Below, one piece after another: positions 17,831 to 25,673 of a stretch of DNA of 64,000 nt; position 1 is the stretch's first letter, and each line of letters starts with the position of its first letter. Source of the DNA: an uncultured Clostridia bacterium (lineage in GTDB: Bacteria > Bacillota > Clostridia > Oscillospirales > Ruminococcaceae); NCBI GenBank assembly GCA_947625125.1, contig CANQNF010000012.1, positions 1 to 64,000 of the forward strand, read 5' to 3'. Under the pieces are notes generated by a model. That model was given only the letters and a program-made list of their open reading frames with translations, did not search any database and had not been told where the DNA came from. A program made the position numbers and the translations under genes.

Positions 17831-19903
17831 ATGAAAAAGGTTTTTGACATCGTGAGAATAGGCGTCATCATCGCGGTGCTTGCGGTCGCGGTCGTATTCG
17901 CAGGCTCGAAGCTGATGAAGATACAGGTCGTCGACGGGGCGATGTATCTTGAAATGTCAAAAACGTCAAAGTCGGCGACCCAGTCCATCTCGGCTGCAAG
18001 GGGCCAGATAGTCGACTGTAACTCGGAGCCTCTTGTCAAAAACCGGGTCTCCTATAACGTCGTCATAAATCAGTCATTCTTCCCCGACTCCAAGGAGGAA
18101 CAGAACAAGGTCATCCTCGACATCGCGAAAATCCTTGAGGCGGACGGGCTGATGTGGCGGGACGACCTGCCGATTTCACGGGAAAGACCCTACTCCTATA
18201 CCATCGACGAGACCGACCGCAAGGTCTCCCAGATACATGAAAAGCTGAGGCTCAACAGCTATGCCACGGCGGAAAACTGCATAGACGCGCTTATTGACGA
18301 ATACGACATATCAAAGACGTATACGAGCGAGGAAAAGCGCACCATCGCGGGCATAAGATACCAGATGATACTCGACGATTTTTCCTCAAAGACCGACTAT
18401 GTTTTTATTAAGGACATCCCCATCTCGACCGCCTCTAAAATCAGAGAGCTCGGGTTTCGGCTCTCCGGCGCGGGCATTGTCGAGGACGCGGTGAGGGTAT
18501 ACTCTTCGGGGGATATCTTCCCGCACGGGATAGGCTACGTCGGACCTATATATGCCGAGGAATATCCGGCGCTCAAAGAAGCGGGGTATCTCATAAGCGA
18601 CACCGTCGGAAAGGCGGGAATCGAACGCTCGATGGAGCAGTATCTTGCCGGAAAAAGAGGAGAAAAGACCATCACCGTGTCGTCCGACGGCGAGATAACC
18701 GAAACGGTCGCTAAAGAAGCCGTGCCGGGAAGAACGGTCATGCTCACGATAGACAGCGATCTTCAGAAAAAACTCCAGACCATCCTTGGAGATTTTATAA
18801 AGTCCCTCGCGGACGGGACTCTCACGAAACAGGACTACGATTTTACCGACTGTTCTGCGGGCGCTATTGTCGTCATGGACGTGAAAACGGGCGCAGTAAA
18901 GGGCTGTGCGACATATCCGAACTATGACATAAACGACCTTATAAACGACTATTCGTCGGTCCTTTCGGCAGACGGCCAACCCCTCTACAACCGTGCCCTC
19001 GACGGACTTTACCGCCCTGGCTCGGTGATGAAAACAGTTACCGCGACGGCCGCTCTGAGCGAGGGGATCATAAACAGCGAAACGAAGCTGACCTGCCACA
19101 GAAATATGCAGTACCTTGACATTGAAGTCCACTGCACCGGCAACCACGGCAGCATTAACGTCGTCACCGCAATACAAAAAAGCTGCAACATATTCTTCTA
19201 TCAGGTCGTCCAGCAACTCGGCCTCGACGGGCTTATGAAGTATGAGTCGGCATACGGTCTCGGCGAGGACCTCGGCCTTGAGATACCGAGCGCAAAGGGG
19301 TATCTTGCCTCCCCCGACACTTTTGCGCAGCTGGGTCTTGACTGGACCGTCGGACAGGTCCTCCAGGCCGCCATAGGGCAGTCCGAGGTCGGAGTCACGC
19401 CGCTTCAGATGTGCGTACTTGCCTCGACGATTGCCAACCGCGGCGTTCGGTACAGGCCCTATCTCGTCGACTCGCTCTGGGACTACAACATGGTCGAACA
19501 AATTTCAAAGACCGAGCCGGAAATCGCCGAGACGATACCCGCATCTGCCGAAGTCTACGACTCTATAATCGCGGGAATGAAGCTCGCCGCCGAAAACACC
19601 ACTTCGGCGCAGTACTATGCCGCAAACGAGCAAAACGCCTATCTTTCGCAGTTTTCTTTGCAGGCCCTGCCCTACCCCGCCGCCATCAAGACCGGCACTC
19701 CGCAGGCCTACAACAAGGCCACCCAGAACTCCACCGTGGTCGGGTTCTATCCTGCCGACGACCCGGAGATAGCTTTCTCGGTCGTCATCGAAAACGGCGA
19801 ATATTCAAAGTACCTCGTGAGAAAAATCATCGAAGCCTACTACGGCTACGAATCCGGCGTCGAGGAGATCTCGCCGGGGCTTTATAAGAGCGTTGTAAAA
19901 TAA
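17831..19903 (+). CDS. mrdA: Class B penicillin-binding protein, PBP2-like elongation transpeptidase
   Basis: 690 residues. N-terminal membrane anchor (about 9-29), PBP dimerisation domain, and a transpeptidase domain with SxxK (RPGSVMKTVTA), SxN (KSCNIFFY) and KTG (IKTGTPQ). Cross-links peptidoglycan during side-wall growth; beta-lactam target. Position after mreC-mreD supports an MrdA/PBP2 role over a division PBP3/FtsI role, though only context separates them. Start ATG with AGGAGG about 15 bases upstream, slightly long spacing. A family I element lies upstream and another downstream. Confidence 0.92.
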   Translation: MKKVFDIVRIGVIIAVLAVAVVFAGSKLMKIQVVDGAMYLEMSKTSKSATQSISAARGQIVDCNSEPLVKNRVSYNVVINQSFFPDSKEEQNKVILDIAKILEADGLMWRDDLPISRERPYSYTIDETDRKVSQIHEKLRLNSYATAENCIDALIDEYDISKTYTSEEKRTIAGIRYQMILDDFSSKTDYVFIKDIPISTASKIRELGFRLSGAGIVEDAVRVYSSGDIFPHGIGYVGPIYAEEYPALKEAGYLISDTVGKAGIERSMEQYLAGKRGEKTITVSSDGEITETVAKEAVPGRTVMLTIDSDLQKKLQTILGDFIKSLADGTLTKQDYDFTDCSAGAIVVMDVKTGAVKGCATYPNYDINDLINDYSSVLSADGQPLYNRALDGLYRPGSVMKTVTATAALSEGIINSETKLTCHRNMQYLDIEVHCTGNHGSINVVTAIQKSCNIFFYQVVQQLGLDGLMKYESAYGLGEDLGLEIPSAKGYLASPDTFAQLGLDWTVGQVLQAAIGQSEVGVTPLQMCVLASTIANRGVRYRPYLVDSLWDYNMVEQISKTEPEIAETIPASAEVYDSIIAGMKLAAENTTSAQYYAANEQNAYLSQFSLQALPYPAAIKTGTPQAYNKATQNSTVVGFYPADDPEIAFSVVIENGEYSKYLVRKIIEAYYGYESGVEEISPGLYKSVVK

Positions 19904-20100
19904 CGGCCGCGTGTTCCCACAGCCGCGGCCCAAAAATAGGTCGGGCGCCCGGAAGCTTGCGGGTAGCCCGACCTTTGTTAAACGAGCCCGCGCCCGGCTG
20001 TCGCCGGGCGCCCGCCCCCCAAAAAGGGGGGCGGGCCTCCGACGGCGAAGCCGTCGGAGGGCGGGCTCCCGCAGAAGGTAGCGGGGCCGCGGCCGTCGGG
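19904..20100. repeat. Family I multi-hairpin GC-rich element, copy E
   Basis: Outer GAGCCCGC...GCGGGCTC and, further out, GCCGCGGCC...GGGCCGCGGC. Inside: GCGCCCGGC-TGTC-GCCGGGCGC, CCCGCCCCCC-AAAA-GGGGGGCGGG and CCTCCGACGGC-GAA-GCCGTCGGAGG. A terminator-like hairpin is nested at its start. Lies between mrdA and murA. Confidence 0.87.
19939..19978 (+). terminator. Probable terminator after mrdA
   Basis: AGGTCGGGC / GCCCGACCT stem, loop of about 18 bases, followed by TTTGTT. Nested in family I copy E. Confidence 0.65.
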
Positions 20101-20186
20101 AGAGCATGCACACCCATTGCCCGCAGGTTTTTGCCCCGCTCCCCCAAAAAAGTTTATAAAATTTTGAAATTGTTACTCTTTTGTAA

Positions 20187-20215
20187 TTGCTATTTTCAAA
20201 ATGTTGTGGTATAAT
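20187..20215 (+). promoter_or_regulatory. murA promoter
   Basis: TTGCTA, 17-base spacer, TATAAT, followed by a 105-base leader containing a small AAAGGG/CCCTTT hairpin. Confidence 0.72.
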
Positions 20216-20320
20216 ATATCAGAATAGTCACCGTAAAGGGGATAGTATGCCCTTTTGATGACAATAAAGGAAAAATATGTATGGCATCCTGCCTTAAATA
20301 CAGACGCTTGGAGTTATTAT

Positions 20321-21604
20321 ATGGATAAGTTTATCATAAAGGGCGGCACGCCTCTTAAGGGCGAGGTCGTCATAAGCGGCGCTAAAAACGCCGCCGTAGC
20401 AATCGTCGCCGCAACTATTTTATCGGACGAGCCCTGCACGCTCGAAAACGTCCCCGAAATAAGAGACATCAACGCCTGCGTCAAGATACTCTACGCGATG
20501 GGCGCAAGCATAAAAATAATCGACAAAAACACCATCAGGGTCGACCCACGCGGAATCTCCGACCCGGTCGTGCCGTACGAGCTGGCCCGTGCTTTCAGGG
20601 CTTCGAGCTACTTTCTGGGCACGCTCCTCGGCCGGTTCCACAGGGCCGACGTTCCCATGCCGGGCGGCTGCGACCTCGGCGACAGGCCGATAGACCAGCA
20701 TTTAAAGGCGTTTAACATTTTGGGGGCAAGGGACTCCATAGACGGCGGAATCGTAAGCCTGCGGGCCGAAAGCCTCGTCGGCAGCCAGATCTATTTTGAC
20801 CTTGTGACAGTCGGCGGCACCATAAACGCCATTTTCGCCGCGGTAAAGGCGGACGGCATGACCGTCATTGAAAACGCCGCAAAAGAGCCTCAGATAGTCG
20901 ACCTCGCGAACTTTCTAAACTCCATGGGCGCGGATATCATGGGCGCAGGAACCGACGTCATAAAAATAAGAGGCGTTAAATATCTCAAGGGCGTAACTTA
21001 CGGCATTATCCCCGACCCAATCGAGGCCGGCACATATATGGTGGCGGCGGCCGCTACAAAGGGCGACGTAATTATAAAGGGAGTCATCCCGAAGCACCTT
21101 GAATCGGTCACGGACAAGCTCCGCAAGGCAGGAGCGTTCGTCGAGGAATTTGACGAGGCTATACATGTCAGGGCCGAGGGCAGGCTGATGAAAACAAATA
21201 TCAAGACCCAGCCCCATCCGGGCTTCCCGACCGACATGCAGCCCCAGTTTTCCACCATGCTCTCGACGGCCGACGGGGTAAGCGTTATCACCGACAACAT
21301 CTTCACCAACCGTTTCAGATATGTCAACGAGCTTCGGCGTTTCGGCGCAAATATAACTGCCGAAAGCTCTACGACGGCCATAATCGAGGGAGTTGACGAG
21401 CTCAGCGGAGCCACCGTCAAGGCGACGGATCTGAGGGCGGGCGCGGCGCTTGTCATAGCGGGTCTGATGGCGAACGGCACGACCGTCGTCGAGGACATCT
21501 ACCACATCGAACGCGGCTACGAAAATATCGACGAAAAGCTTCGCGCTCTCGGCGCGGACATCCGCAGGGCGACCGACTACGACGGCCAAAGAATGGCGAT
21601 ATGA
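20321..21604 (+). CDS. murA: UDP-N-acetylglucosamine 1-carboxyvinyltransferase MurA
   Basis: 427 residues. First committed step of peptidoglycan synthesis: transfers enolpyruvate from PEP to UDP-GlcNAc in the cytoplasm. KGEVVISGAKNAAVAIVAA and the active-site Cys in MPGGCDLGDRPIDQHL are present, so fosfomycin sensitivity is expected at the target. I use the ATG at 20321 (MDKFIIKGGTPLKG) with GGAG upstream; the track start adds 22 unlikely residues from the leader. Confidence 0.97.
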   Translation: MDKFIIKGGTPLKGEVVISGAKNAAVAIVAATILSDEPCTLENVPEIRDINACVKILYAMGASIKIIDKNTIRVDPRGISDPVVPYELARAFRASSYFLGTLLGRFHRADVPMPGGCDLGDRPIDQHLKAFNILGARDSIDGGIVSLRAESLVGSQIYFDLVTVGGTINAIFAAVKADGMTVIENAAKEPQIVDLANFLNSMGADIMGAGTDVIKIRGVKYLKGVTYGIIPDPIEAGTYMVAAAATKGDVIIKGVIPKHLESVTDKLRKAGAFVEEFDEAIHVRAEGRLMKTNIKTQPHPGFPTDMQPQFSTMLSTADGVSVITDNIFTNRFRYVNELRRFGANITAESSTTAIIEGVDELSGATVKATDLRAGAALVIAGLMANGTTVVEDIYHIERGYENIDEKLRALGADIRRATDYDGQRMAI

Positions 21605-21611
21605 GCGGGTT

Positions 21612-21798
21612 TCAAGTCTGAGGGATGAATCTTCAATCGCGAGCGCCCTCGCAAAAGCCCTTAATTTGCGGCTTTTGGACATCGAGGATTATTACTTCCC
21701 GGCGCGCCGTTTATTGAACCCGATGGGGAACGGGACATCTTAGAAAACGTTAATTTTATCATGGATCATATAAACAAACACCTTGAGCTGTCCCTATG
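21612..21798 (+). pseudogene. Decayed remnant of a P-loop ATPase/kinase gene
   Basis: Just after murA one frame reads DESSIASALAKALNLRLLDIEDYYFP, and a second frame from 21707 reads FIEPDGERDILENVNFIMDHINKH. These look like the start (after the P-loop) and the C-terminus of one AAA/nucleotide-kinase-like protein, joined with a frame change, with the middle deleted and the P-loop glycines missing. No intact ORF remains. The family guess rests on the IEDYYF and ENVNFI blocks only. Confidence 0.5.
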
Positions 21799-21825
21799 AC
21801 GGCTCTTATTTTAAGGAGGAATATT

Positions 21826-22611
21826 TTGGCAAGAATCTACCCTCTTTTTTCGTCAAGCTCGGGAAACGCATGCTTTGTCGGCAGTCCCGATTCGGGGATT
21901 TTAATTGACTGCGGAGCAAGCTGCCGAAAAATTATAACGGCCCTTGAGCGCTGCCATATAAGCGCCGAAGCCGTGAAAGCGATATTCATAACCCACGACC
22001 ACTCGGACCACATAAACGGTCTCAGAGTGTTCACAAAAGCCCGTCCAATGCCGGTTTATGCCTCTAAGGCAACGCTTAGGTATCTCGAAAATTCCGATAT
22101 GCTCTCCCCGGGCTGCGAGGCTGACGAGGTCGGAGAAACGGGAGTAGAAGCCTGCGGATTTTTCGTGCGCGCCTACCGCACCCCGCATGACGCTATGGAA
22201 AGCGTGTTCTATAAAATTGTCATGCCCGACGGAAAAACGGTATGCGTCTGCACCGACCTCGGGACCGTAACCCCGAAAATCGACAGCGAACTTTTAGGCT
22301 CGGACGCCGTGCTTCTCGAATCGAATTATGATGAGGATATGTTAAGGCTTGGGCCGTACCCCCCTGCCCTGAAAAAAAGAATCGCCGGAGACCTCGGACA
22401 CCTCTCCAACCCCGACAGCGCCAAGGAGGTCAGGCGGCTCGTCGAGCACGGCACCCGCAGGATAATCCTCGGGCACTTAAGTCAGCACAACAACGCCCCC
22501 GAGGTCGCCGAAAGCACCCACGTCAGGGCGCTCGGCGGGTTTAGGCGAAACGCCGACTACATACTGAAAATTGCGCCGGTAGAGACCGACGGTTGGGGGA
22601 TGAGTTTTTGA
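21826..22611 (+). CDS. YycJ/WalJ-like MBL-fold metallo-hydrolase
   Basis: 261 residues. Metallo-beta-lactamase fold with HDHSDH (ITHDHSDHING) and downstream metal ligands in CTDLGTVT and LGHLSQHNN. N-terminal IYPLFSSSSGNACFVG matches the YycJ type, predicted nucleases or hydrolases linked to cell-wall and DNA maintenance in Firmicutes. I choose the TTG at 21826, six bases after AAGGAGG; the track ATG at 21796 falls in the pseudogene. Overlaps rlmH by four bases. Confidence 0.88.
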   Translation: MARIYPLFSSSSGNACFVGSPDSGILIDCGASCRKIITALERCHISAEAVKAIFITHDHSDHINGLRVFTKARPMPVYASKATLRYLENSDMLSPGCEADEVGETGVEACGFFVRAYRTPHDAMESVFYKIVMPDGKTVCVCTDLGTVTPKIDSELLGSDAVLLESNYDEDMLRLGPYPPALKKRIAGDLGHLSNPDSAKEVRRLVEHGTRRIILGHLSQHNNAPEVAESTHVRALGGFRRNADYILKIAPVETDGWGMSF

Positions 22612-23090
22612 ACGTGAACGTCGTCTGCGTGGGAAAGCTCAAGGAGCAGTTCTGGCGGGACGCCTGCGCAGAATACCTGAAACGTCTCGGCGGCTTCGGA
22701 AAGGCGGCGGTCGTTGAGCTGCCGGAATCAAAGCTTTCGCAGGAGCCGTCCGAGGCCGAAGTAAGGGCCGCGCTCAACGCCGAGGGCAGGCTGATGCAGC
22801 CGTATCTTTCGGACAAAAAGGCGCTTCAGGTCGCGCTTTGCGTCGAGGGCCGGCAGCTCTCGAGCGAGGAGCTGTCCGAAAAACTCGAAAACGCCGGGGT
22901 CTCGGGGCTCGGGTCGGTCAATTTCTATATCGGCAGCTCGTTCGGGCTGTCGGAGGACGTGAAAAGGGCCTGCGGGCTGCGGCTGTCGATCTCGAAGATG
23001 ACCCTGCCGCACCAGCTCTGCCGGGTCGTTTTGCTCGAACAGGTCTACCGCGCTTTTTCCATTTCGGCAGGGTCAAAATACCATAAATAG
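22608..23090 (+). CDS. rlmH: 23S rRNA pseudouridine-1915 N3-methyltransferase RlmH
   Basis: 160 residues, SPOUT family. Methylates pseudouridine 1915 in helix 69 of 23S rRNA on the assembled ribosome. VVCVGKLKEQFWRDACAEYLKRL at the start, FYIGSSFGL as the SAM-knot glycine motif, and the C-terminal LPHQLCRVVLLEQVYRAFSISAGSKYHK are diagnostic. Start taken as the TTG overlapping the previous stop (TTGA); a GTG six bases on is possible. YycJ-like followed by RlmH is a common Firmicute pair. Confidence 0.96.
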   Translation: MNVNVVCVGKLKEQFWRDACAEYLKRLGGFGKAAVVELPESKLSQEPSEAEVRAALNAEGRLMQPYLSDKKALQVALCVEGRQLSSEELSEKLENAGVSGLGSVNFYIGSSFGLSEDVKRACGLRLSISKMTLPHQLCRVVLLEQVYRAFSISAGSKYHK

Positions 23091-23128
23091 GAAAAGACGT
23101 GCCCCTTGCGGTTTTTTTGGGACATCTC

Positions 23129-23155
23129 TGCCGGCCGAACCGAGCCGGCATTTTT
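23129..23155 (+). terminator. Terminator after rlmH
   Basis: TGCCGGC / GCCGGCA stem, loop CGAACCGA, then five T residues. Confidence 0.85.
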
Positions 23156-23237
23156 AAAAAATCAGCGGGTTAAGTCCCTCGGCACGCCCGAGCATAGGTT
23201 TTTTGGGACGGAGGGCATGATGAAAAAAGAGGTAAAT

Positions 23238-23681
23238 ATGATAAAAATACGAAAGCTTGAGGAGCGCGACCGCGGGCCGGTCAAGGAAATGATGCGGGTT
23301 TTTTACGCCTCGCCGGCAGTGATGACCGACGGGTCGGACGAAATTTTTGAAAAAGATATTACGGAATGTATAAGCGGCTCGCCTTTTGCCTCCGGGTATA
23401 TTTTTGAGGTTGACGGAGAGCTCGCCGGGTATTCGATGCTGGCGCACAGCTTCTCGACCGAGTTCGGAAAGCGTTGCGTGTGGGTGGAGGATTTATACAT
23501 TATTCCCAAATTCAGGCGGCAAGGTATCGGCCGGGAGTATTTTTCATTTCTCGACCGGGAGTTCGCGGGTTGCCTGCTCCGGCTCGAAGCGGAGGAGGAC
23601 AACGCCCCGGCGATACGTCTTTACGAGCAGGCGGGTTTTAAGCGAATCGGGTATCGGGAGATGGGGAAGCAGCCGGGATAG
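23238..23681 (+). CDS. GNAT-family N-acetyltransferase
   Basis: 147 residues from the ATG at 23238 (MIKIRKLEERDRG), which has GAGGT upstream; another start 18 bases earlier is possible. The acetyl-CoA loop RRQGIGREY is preceded by VEDLYIIPKF, and ends with ApaIRLYEQAGFKRIGYREM, the usual GNAT signature. Substrate unknown. The TAG stop lies within the first unit of a family II repeat (GGATAGATGATAG). Confidence 0.85.
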   Translation: MIKIRKLEERDRGPVKEMMRVFYASPAVMTDGSDEIFEKDITECISGSPFASGYIFEVDGELAGYSMLAHSFSTEFGKRCVWVEDLYIIPKFRRQGIGREYFSFLDREFAGCLLRLEAEEDNAPAIRLYEQAGFKRIGYREMGKQPG

Positions 23682-23821
23682 ATGATAGAGGGTAGGAGAT
23701 AGAAGATAGAGATTAGAGGATAGAATTCAGAATTTCTGCACAAAAATGCCGCCAAAAAAGGCGGCTCTTTTTATATTCCCCTCCCTCTTCTATCCTCTAT
23801 CCTCTAACTTTCTATCCTCTA
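23679..23821. repeat. Family II palindrome spanning two convergent stop codons
   Basis: Left arm TAGATGATAGAGGGTAGGAG... starts at the GNAT stop; right arm CTCTTCTATCCTCTATCC... runs into the ABC stop on the other strand. The arms are inverted copies around a terminator hairpin. On the minus strand the right arm encodes the last residues VEDRKLEDRG of the ABC protein. Confidence 0.82.
23741..23773. terminator. Bidirectional terminator between GNAT and ABC genes
   Basis: GCCGCC-AAAAAA-GGCGGC with T-rich sequence on the plus side, at the centre of the family II palindrome. Confidence 0.75.
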
Positions 23822-25673
23822 CATAGTACCCCGCCTGCGCGTCCCAAAGCTGCTTATACTTCCCCTCCTGCCGGCTCAGCTCCTCATGCCCGCCGTCCTG
23901 AACGATTTCCCCCTTATCGAACACCAAAATCCTCTCGCAGAACCGACAGCTCGACAGCCGGTGACTTATAAACACCGAGGTGCGGTCCTTGGCGATTCGG
24001 TTGAAGTTTTCATAGACTTGGGCTTCCGCGATTGGGTCGAGGCTCGCCGTCGGCTCATCTAAAATCACGAACGGAGCGTCCTTATAGAGAGCCCTCGCGA
24101 GCGCCGTTTTTTGCTCCTCGCCGCCGGAAAATTCTATTCCGTTTATGTCATATTCCCTGCCCATGCAATAGTCGAGCGCGCTTATGCCGTCTTCTTTTGC
24201 TTTTTTATTAAGGTCATTAAGCTTCTGCCCCATGCCGGCGCGCTCAAGGCAGTCGCGGGCACGTGCTTCGTCATACCCGAGGCCTGCCGAAACATTGTCG
24301 CCGAGAGAAAATCCGAACAGCTTGAAATCCTGGAAAACGACCGAAAACAGCGCCATGTATTCGTCGTATCTGTACCTCGTAATGTCAATGCCGTTAAGTA
24401 AAATCTTCCCCTCGGTCGGGTCGTATAGTCTGCACAAAAGCTTTATAAAGGTCGATTTTCCGGAGCCGTTTTCCCCGACGATCGCGATCTTGTCCCCGAT
24501 TTTAAACTTCATCGTAACGTGCCTAAGCACCCAATTTTCTGTCCTCGGGTATTTAAAGCTCACGTCCTTGAATTCGATTTCATAGTCGAGGTCGTCCCGC
24601 TTTTCGACGGCGAGCGTGCCTTTGTACATATTATTCGGCAGGTCGAAAAATTCGTATGTCGTCTTAAGATAGCCGGTGTTGAAGCGAAGCTGCGTGACAA
24701 GCTCGGTTATTTCGTCAACAGCGCTCACGAAGCGGCTTATCGCGCCCTCATAGAGGACGAAGCTGCCGACGCCGAACGCGCCCATGAACGCCTTTGCCGC
24801 GACGTAGAGGTGTATTATGATCTGCATGGCGGCGTTTTTCGGGGCGTCGAGCGCGCCGAACACAAGCCCTGTTTTCTGGAGTTTCATAAGCCACGGCGGC
24901 CGAATCGTGTGCCTGCGGTACTCGTTTAAAACGATGGGGTGCAGCCCGAAGATCGTCATATCCTCGCCCCAGAGCCGACCGTAGGAGTTGTAGCGGCGGT
25001 TTGTGAGCGATACCTCCGAGAGAGCCTCTTCCTTGCGCTTTCTTTGTAAGACCCGAAGCTTCACCGTCAGCGCCGAGAACGCCCCGATAATTAAGAGCAT
25101 TATGAATACCGACAGGCGGGAATTGATAAATCCCAATATGCCGCTGAACTTCCCCGAGGCGCTTGCAAAGAGCGCGGCGGCCGTCAGAGAGAGCGACAAA
25201 ACAATATCGGTCATCGCCCCTATAGCGTCCGGGATATTATACAAAACGTTCATCAAACCGCCGTAAACCGTTCTTGTATTTGCGTCTATCTTCTCGTATA
25301 ACAGCTTTACATCGGGGTTTTCGAGATGTTCATACTGCAAGCTGCAGTTTTCGTTGAACATGATTTGAGAATATCTGTAATAATTCTGATTTTCTAAAAT
25401 GCTTTCATTCATTTGTACAGCGCGGCTAAGAACCGAGAATATAAACCCTCCGATAACCGTCAGCGCCGAGAAAATAATTAACCTTTTCTCATCTCTTGCG
25501 CCCGATACTTCGTCAAGCAGCAGCGCGGACATTGTGAGCGAAAAATATCCGGAGACCTGCCGCAATACCTTTTCAATCGTATCAAGAATCCAGTATTTCG
25601 ACGCGTACTCCCGCCATATCTTCATCGCCCTCTTAAGGCAGTAAATATCGTATTTAAGCCCTTTTTCAGCCAT
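23790..25673 (-). CDS. ABC exporter half-transporter, second subunit (cassette 2)
   Basis: 627 residues from the ATG at 25673 (MAEKGLKYDIYCLK), with GGAGGAGG upstream and an 8-base overlap with the previous gene. Six-helix exporter domain, then Walker A GENGSGKST, signature FSGGEEQKT, Walker B FVILDEPTASLDP and H-loop FISHRLSS. Paralogue of 7512-9401, with near-identical stretches such as FIKLLCRLYDP and QLWDAQA. Its last ten residues (VEDRKLEDRG) are encoded by family II repeat DNA, whereas the paralogue ends GEEEIS. Confidence 0.93.
   Translation of the reverse strand: MAEKGLKYDIYCLKRAMKIWREYASKYWILDTIEKVLRQVSGYFSLTMSALLLDEVSGARDEKRLIIFSALTVIGGFIFSVLSRAVQMNESILENQNYYRYSQIMFNENCSLQYEHLENPDVKLLYEKIDANTRTVYGGLMNVLYNIPDAIGAMTDIVLSLSLTAAALFASASGKFSGILGFINSRLSVFIMLLIIGAFSALTVKLRVLQRKRKEEALSEVSLTNRRYNSYGRLWGEDMTIFGLHPIVLNEYRRHTIRPPWLMKLQKTGLVFGALDAPKNAAMQIIIHLYVAAKAFMGAFGVGSFVLYEGAISRFVSAVDEITELVTQLRFNTGYLKTTYEFFDLPNNMYKGTLAVEKRDDLDYEIEFKDVSFKYPRTENWVLRHVTMKFKIGDKIAIVGENGSGKSTFIKLLCRLYDPTEGKILLNGIDITRYRYDEYMALFSVVFQDFKLFGFSLGDNVSAGLGYDEARARDCLERAGMGQKLNDLNKKAKEDGISALDYCMGREYDINGIEFSGGEEQKTALARALYKDAPFVILDEPTASLDPIAEAQVYENFNRIAKDRTSVFISHRLSSCRFCERILVFDKGEIVQDGGHEELSRQEGKYKQLWDAQAGYYVEDRKLEDRG

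Noticed and set aside
18386-19501. 371-aa minus-strand ORF
   Set aside because: Antisense shadow of mrdA, whose PBP motifs are certain.
20216-20320. Riboswitch or attenuator upstream of murA
   Set aside because: The leader has only one weak hairpin and matches no aptamer I know; reported only as a leader in the promoter entry.
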